Shown here: positions 30,674-34,691 of the stretch, in pieces
How the letters are laid out: each line of letters opens with the position of its first letter
How positions within the stretch are numbered: position 1 is the stretch's first letter
From: Rhodospirillum sp. UBA1311
GTDB lineage: Bacteria; Pseudomonadota; Alphaproteobacteria; Rhodospirillales; Rhodospirillaceae
NCBI GenBank assembly: GCA_002307145.1
Contig: DBTR01000002.1
Coordinates: 26,793-61,483, forward strand
Direction: 5' to 3'
Length of the DNA: 34,691 nt
Made by a program: the position numbers and the translations under genes
The notes under the pieces: generated by a model
What the model saw: only the letters and a program-made list of their open reading frames with translations
What the model was told of the DNA's origin: nothing
The model's database searches: none

Positions 30674-31696
30674 ATGAAAGCGAGTCATCTGGTTGTCGGT
30701 TTCGGTGCCTTGGCCACCGTGGCGATGGCCGCCGCGCCGGCTTCGGCCGCCACCCTCGACACCGTCAAGAGCCGTGGGCAATTGGTGTGCGGCGTCAACA
30801 ACAGCCTGCCGGGTTTCTCGGCTCCCGACGAGAAGGGCCAGTGGTCCGGCCTCGACGTCGACTACTGCAAGGCGATGGCCGCCGCGATCTTCGGTGATGC
30901 GAGCAAGGTCAAGTACGTGCCGCTCACCGCGAAGGAACGCCTCACCGCTCTCCAGACCGGCGAAATCGACGTGCTCGCCCGCAACACCACCTGGACGATG
31001 AGCCGCGACGCGTCGCTCGGCCTCAACTTCGTCGGCGTCAACTACTACGACGGCCAGGGCTTCATGGTGAAGTCCGCCCTTGGCGTGAAGTCGGGCAAGG
31101 AACTGAACGGCGCTTCGGTCTGCGTGCAGTCCGGCACCACCACCGAACTCAATCTCGCCGACTTCTTCCGCGCCAACAAGATGACCTACCAGTCGGTGGT
31201 GTTCGACACCTCGGACCAGACCCTCCAGGGCTTCGAATCCGACCGCTGCGACGTGCTGACCTCCGACCAGTCGCAGCTCTACGGCCTCCGCTCCAAGCTC
31301 CCCGATCCCTCGAAGGCGGTGGTTCTGGGCGACGTGATCTCGAAGGAACCCTTGGGCCCGGTGGTTCGCCAGGGCGACGAGCAATGGTTCGACATCGCGC
31401 GCTGGACCCTGTTCGCGATGCTCAACCTCGAAGAAGCCGGCGTGACCTCGAAGAACCTCGCCGAAATGATGAAGACCACCAACCCGGACATCAAGCGCCT
31501 GCTCGGCACCGATGGCGAGTTCGGCAAGCAGCTCGGCATCACCAACGATTTCGGCGTGCAGATCGTCAAGGCGGTCGGCAACTACGGCGAATCGTTCGAG
31601 CGCAACGTCGGCCAGGGCAGCCCGCTCAAGATCGCGCGCGGTCTCAACGGTCTCTGGACCAATGGCGGCCTGATGTACGGCCCGCCGATCCGCTGA
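30674..31696 (+). CDS. aapJ: General L-amino-acid ABC transporter, periplasmic binding protein AapJ
   Basis: A 340-residue binding protein with a Sec signal peptide (VVGFGALATVAMAAAPASA, cleavage near residue 23). The mature sequence opens TLDTVKSRGQLVCGVNNSLPGFS and contains RNTTWTMSRDASLGLNFVGVNYYDGQGF, CVQSGTTTELNLADFF and GSPLKIARGLNGLWTNGGLMYGPPIR, all characteristic of AapJ/BztA. The Aap system takes up many L-amino acids. GGGAG lies 8 bases before the ATG. A hairpin after the gene (31720-31745) may stabilise its message so that binding protein outnumbers permease. Confidence 0.95.
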   Translation: MKASHLVVGFGALATVAMAAAPASAATLDTVKSRGQLVCGVNNSLPGFSAPDEKGQWSGLDVDYCKAMAAAIFGDASKVKYVPLTAKERLTALQTGEIDVLARNTTWTMSRDASLGLNFVGVNYYDGQGFMVKSALGVKSGKELNGASVCVQSGTTTELNLADFFRANKMTYQSVVFDTSDQTLQGFESDRCDVLTSDQSQLYGLRSKLPDPSKAVVLGDVISKEPLGPVVRQGDEQWFDIARWTLFAMLNLEEAGVTSKNLAEMMKTTNPDIKRLLGTDGEFGKQLGITNDFGVQIVKAVGNYGESFERNVGQGSPLKIARGLNGLWTNGGLMYGPPIR

Positions 31697-31719
31697 TCCG
31701 AAGCCACCAGCCATAGCGT

Positions 31720-31745
31720 ATCCCGGCGGCGTCAGCCGCCGGGAT
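31720..31745 (+). promoter_or_regulatory. Intercistronic hairpin between aapJ and aapQ
   Basis: ATCCCGGCGGC (31720-31730) pairs perfectly with GCCGCCGGGAT (31735-31745) around loop GTCA. No T run follows, so it is more likely an mRNA-stabilising or partial-termination element than a full terminator. Confidence 0.75.
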
Positions 31746-31770
31746 TTCCGATATGTTTCAAGGGTAGACG

Positions 31771-32946
31771 ATGAATCAACCGCCGAAACCCCGCATCAAG
31801 CCGTGGAACGACCCGAGGATTCGCGCCTGGGTGTTCCAGATCCTGGCGATGGCCTTCGTGATCTGGCTGGCGACGACGCTGTTCTTCAACACGCTGGAGA
31901 ACATGGAACGTCGCAGCATCCAGACCGGGTTCGCCTTCCTCGATCGCACCGCCGGTTTCGGCATCCTGTTCTCGCTGATCCCCTACGAGGAAACCGACAC
32001 CTACGGCCGGACCTTCTTCGTTGGCCTGCTCAACACCATGCTGGTCTCCGGGCTCGGCATCGTCACCGCGACGCTCCTCGGCTTCGTCGCCGGAATCGCG
32101 CGCCTGTCGAGCAATTGGCTGGTGGCGCGGATCGCCGAGGTCTACGTCGAGATCTTCCGCAACATTCCGCTGCTGCTCCAGATCTTCTTCTGGTACTTCG
32201 CGGTGTTGCAGGCGCTGCCCTCGCCGCGCGAGAGCATTCGTTTCCACGACATGGTGTTTCTCTCGAAGCGCGGCCTCTACGTGCCTGCGCCGGTCGCCGA
32301 GCCGGGGATGGGCTGGGTGACGATCGCCTTCGTCCTCGGCGTCGTCGCGACTCTCCTGATCGGCCGCTGGGCGCGCAAGCGCCGCGAGGAGACCGGCCAG
32401 GGCTTCCCGATCTGGCGCACCGCGCTCGGCCTGGTGATCGGCCTGCCGCTGGTGCTGTTCGTGCTGATGGGCGCGCCGCTGTCGTGGAGCCTGCCGGCGC
32501 TGAAGGGCTTCAATTTCGTCGGCGGCGGGGTGCTGCTGCCCGAACTGGTCGCGCTCTGGTTCGCGCTCACCATCTACACCGGCACCTTCATCGCCGAGAT
32601 CGTCCGCTCCGGCATCCAGGCGGTCAGCCACGGCCAGACCGAGGCCGCCGCGGCCCTCGGGCTGAAACGCGGCCAGGTGACGCGCCTCGTGGTCCTGCCG
32701 CAGGCGCTGCGCGTGATCATTCCGCCGCTCACCAGCCAGTATCTCAACCTCACCAAGAATTCGTCGCTCGCCACCGCGATCGGCTACCCCGACCTCGTCA
32801 ACGTGTTCATGGGCACCACCCTCAACCAGACCGGACAGGCGGTCGAGGTGGTGGCGATGACCATGGGCGTCTACCTCACGCTCAGCCTGGCGATCTCGGC
32901 GGTGATGAACGGCTATAACCGGCGCGTCGCGTTGAAGGAGCGTTGA
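31771..32946 (+). CDS. aapQ: General L-amino-acid ABC transporter permease AapQ
   Basis: A 391-residue inner-membrane permease, longer than ordinary His/Glu-type permeases, as is usual for AapQ. It begins NDPRIRAWVFQILAMAFV and has the HisM-like entry FFVGLLNTMLVSGLGIVTATLLG, then VEIFRNIPLLLQIFFWYF. The EAA coupling loop is HGQTEAAAALGLKRGQVTRLVVLPQALR (about 288-315). It forms a heterodimer with AapM. AAGGG lies 7 bases before the ATG. aapM starts 3 bases after its stop. Confidence 0.95.
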   Translation: MNQPPKPRIKPWNDPRIRAWVFQILAMAFVIWLATTLFFNTLENMERRSIQTGFAFLDRTAGFGILFSLIPYEETDTYGRTFFVGLLNTMLVSGLGIVTATLLGFVAGIARLSSNWLVARIAEVYVEIFRNIPLLLQIFFWYFAVLQALPSPRESIRFHDMVFLSKRGLYVPAPVAEPGMGWVTIAFVLGVVATLLIGRWARKRREETGQGFPIWRTALGLVIGLPLVLFVLMGAPLSWSLPALKGFNFVGGGVLLPELVALWFALTIYTGTFIAEIVRSGIQAVSHGQTEAAAALGLKRGQVTRLVVLPQALRVIIPPLTSQYLNLTKNSSLATAIGYPDLVNVFMGTTLNQTGQAVEVVAMTMGVYLTLSLAISAVMNGYNRRVALKER

Positions 32947-32949
32947 GAG

Positions 32950-34053
32950 ATGTCCGAGACCTTCGTTCCCCTGCCGTCGCTGCCGCCGCCTTCCGGGTCG
33001 GTCGGAGCCGGCGCCTGGCTGCGCGCGCGCCTGTTCAACGGGCCGGTCAACAGCCTCCTCACCCTGGCGATCCTCTGGCTGCTCGCCTCCACCCTGATCC
33101 CGCTGCTCGACTGGGGCCTGATCCGCGGCCATTTCGTCGGGCGCGACCCGCAGGCCTGCCGCGACGGCGGTGCATGCTGGCTGTTCGTCGGCGTACGGCT
33201 GAAGTTCTTCGTCTACGGCTTCTATCCCGAGGCCGAGCTTTGGCGGGTCAACGTCGTGCTGTTCGCCGCAGTCGCGTCGATCGGCACCATCGCCGCGCCC
33301 GGAGTGCCGGGCAAGCGCTGGATCATTCCCGGTGCGGTGGTCGGCATGCCGATCCTCACCTTCGTGTTCATGCACGGCGGCATGTTCGGCATGCCCGAGG
33401 TCGCGACCGACCAGTGGAGCGGCCTTACCCTCACCCTGGTCCTTTCGATCGTCGGCATCGTCGCGGCGCTGCCGATCGGCATCGTCCTCGCCCTCGGGCG
33501 GCGCTCGAAGATGATGGTGATCCGCCTGCTCTGCACCGTGTTCATCGAGGTCTGGCGCGGCGTGCCGCTGATTTCGGTGCTGTTCATGGCGTCGGTGATG
33601 CTGCCGCTGTTCCTGCCCGAGGGCTTGCAGTTCTCGAAGGTGCTGCGGGCGATGATCGGCATCGTGCTGTTCGAGAGCGCCTACATGGCCGAAGTCGTGC
33701 GCGGCGGCCTCCAGGCGATCCCGCGCGGCCAGTCGGAAGCGGCGGCGGCGCTGGGCCTCGGCTACTGGCGGACGATGGGGCTGGTGGTGATGCCCCAGGC
33801 GCTCAAGCTCGTCATCCCCGGCATCGTCAACACCTTCATCGCCCTGTTCAAGGACACCACCCTGGTGCTGATCATCGGCTTGTTCGACGTTCTGGCGACG
33901 ATCCACGCCACCATCGTCTCCGCCGAGTGGCCCAACATCGCGACCGAGGGCTATCTCTTCGCGGCCGCGGTGTTCTGGGTGTTCTGCTTCAGCATGAGCC
34001 GCTACAGCCAGGCCTTGGAGCGCAAGCTCAACACCGGCCACAAACGCAATTGA
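32950..34053 (+). CDS. aapM: General L-amino-acid ABC transporter permease AapM
   Basis: A 367-residue permease partner of AapQ. An N-terminal extension with several membrane segments (LTLAILWLLASTLIPLLDWGLI) precedes the conserved core, which has CTVFIEVWRGVPLISVLFMASVMLP. The EAA loop is RGQSEAAAALGLGYWRTMGLVVMPQALK (about 258-285), and the core ends with NTFIALFKDTTLVLIIGLFDVL. These are typical AapM/BztC sequences. It starts 3 bases after aapQ, so coupling is likely, and is followed 25 bases later by aapP. Confidence 0.95.
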   Translation: MSETFVPLPSLPPPSGSVGAGAWLRARLFNGPVNSLLTLAILWLLASTLIPLLDWGLIRGHFVGRDPQACRDGGACWLFVGVRLKFFVYGFYPEAELWRVNVVLFAAVASIGTIAAPGVPGKRWIIPGAVVGMPILTFVFMHGGMFGMPEVATDQWSGLTLTLVLSIVGIVAALPIGIVLALGRRSKMMVIRLLCTVFIEVWRGVPLISVLFMASVMLPLFLPEGLQFSKVLRAMIGIVLFESAYMAEVVRGGLQAIPRGQSEAAAALGLGYWRTMGLVVMPQALKLVIPGIVNTFIALFKDTTLVLIIGLFDVLATIHATIVSAEWPNIATEGYLFAAAVFWVFCFSMSRYSQALERKLNTGHKRN

Positions 34054-34078
34054 CGCGACCCGCGCGGGAGTTTTCTCT

Positions 34079-34691
34079 ATGACCGAAGCCAAGCCCCAAC
34101 GCTCCGACATGGTGATCGAGATCGCCGCCATGAACAAATGGTACGGCGCGTTCCATGTCCTGAAAGACATCAACCTCCGCGTCCGGCGCGGCGAGCGGAT
34201 CGTGATCTGCGGGCCCTCGGGCTCGGGCAAGTCGACGATGATCCGCTGCATCAACCGGCTGGAGGAACACCAGTCGGGCGACATCATCGTCGACGGCGTC
34301 GAGCTGAACGCCGACTTGAAGAACATCGAGCACGTCCGCCGCGAGGTCGGCATGGTGTTCCAGCACTTCAACCTGTTCCCGCACCTCACCGTGCTCGAAA
34401 ACTGCTGCCTCGCGCCGATGTGGGTGCGCAAGATCCCGCGCGCCCAGGCCGAGGAAACCGCGATGAACTTCCTTCGCCGGGTGAAGATTCCCGAGCAGGC
34501 GCTGAAATACCCGGGCCAGCTTTCGGGCGGCCAGCAGCAGCGCGTCGCGATCGCGCGCAGCCTCTGCATGAACCCGCGCGTAATGCTGTTCGACGAACCG
34601 ACCTCGGCGCTCGATCCCGAGATGATCAAGGAGGTTCTCGACGTGATGGTGGAGCTTGCCGAGGAAGGCATGACCATGCTCTGCGTGACCC
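34079..34691 (+). CDS. aapP: General L-amino-acid ABC transporter ATPase AapP, cut by window edge
   Basis: The first 204 codons of the cytoplasmic ATPase of the Aap importer. Walker A is GPSGSGKST (45-53), the Q-loop MVFQHFNLFPHLTV, the signature LSGGQQQR (148-155) and Walker B VMLFDEPTSALDPEM. The frame runs off the right edge at MTMLCVT, just before the H-loop histidine. The family is usually about 240-260 residues, so some 40-55 are missing. GGGAG precedes the ATG at 34079; a second in-frame ATG at codon 11 is less well placed. Order J-Q-M-P is the canonical aap arrangement. Confidence 0.94.
   Translation, partial: MTEAKPQRSDMVIEIAAMNKWYGAFHVLKDINLRVRRGERIVICGPSGSGKSTMIRCINRLEEHQSGDIIVDGVELNADLKNIEHVRREVGMVFQHFNLFPHLTVLENCCLAPMWVRKIPRAQAEETAMNFLRRVKIPEQALKYPGQLSGGQQQRVAIARSLCMNPRVMLFDEPTSALDPEMIKEVLDVMVELAEEGMTMLCVT

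Noticed and set aside
31732..34677. Minus-strand open frame of 981 codons across the aap operon
   Set aside because: It spans several real genes and their gaps, has shadow composition (Arg, Asp, His, Gln) and no domain. The aapQ, aapM and aapP frames carry all the expected motifs.

Overview
The window is a GC-rich chromosomal segment with strong G/C bias at third codon positions. Its gene families point to an alphaproteobacterium, most likely of the Rhodospirillales type: a SAM-II riboswitch, an Aap general amino-acid transporter, a TipN-like polar coiled-coil protein and a globin-coupled chemoreceptor. This placement is inference from gene content, not a taxonomic search. I saw no rRNA, tRNA, CRISPR array or insertion sequence.

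Layout. (1) 1-2099 (-): the N-terminal 699 codons of an ADP-forming acyl-CoA synthetase, cut by the window edge. (2) 2423-6813 (+): a methionine-uptake operon, metN-metI followed by three tandem metQ paralogues. It has a sigma70 promoter, a SAM-II riboswitch, an attenuator-like hairpin and a strong terminator. (3) 6932-11258 (+): a signalling operon of a membrane PAS histidine kinase, an Rcp1-like single-domain response regulator and a receiver-GGDEF-EAL protein. (4) 11279-15829: a small phage-derived island. A CI/LexA-like repressor and a secreted three-module protein are read leftward; a small protein and both terminase subunits are read rightward. Between them lies a lambda-like operator region. 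No integrase, portal or capsid gene is present. (5) 15830-21803: a pentapeptide-repeat membrane protein, a 1007-residue two-TM coiled-coil protein and a soluble globin-coupled methyl-accepting protein. (6) 21815-21993: a nested inverted-repeat element between convergent genes. (7) 22002-29529: an FAH-family hydrolase, a universal stress protein, a YqhD-like aldehyde reductase with a DmeF-like metal exporter, a zinc alcohol dehydrogenase divergent from an AraC regulator, and an ABC-2 exporter pair. (8) 29656-30489: a CpdA-like metallophosphoesterase. (9) 30587-34691: the aapJQMP operon behind a near-consensus sigma54 promoter; aapP is cut by the right edge.

How the genes work together. Two nutrient importers have very different control. 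The Met importer appears to be shut off by SAM through RNA. The Aap importer appears to be tied to nitrogen status through sigma54. Region 7 reads as an aldehyde/alcohol and metal stress neighbourhood, with two unrelated reductases and an adjacent AraC-type regulator with a candidate operator (two direct repeats 21 bp apart). The least conventional part is region 4: an apparently intact, tightly regulated terminase pair with no phage body, whose repressor is translationally coupled to a secreted protein of unknown role.
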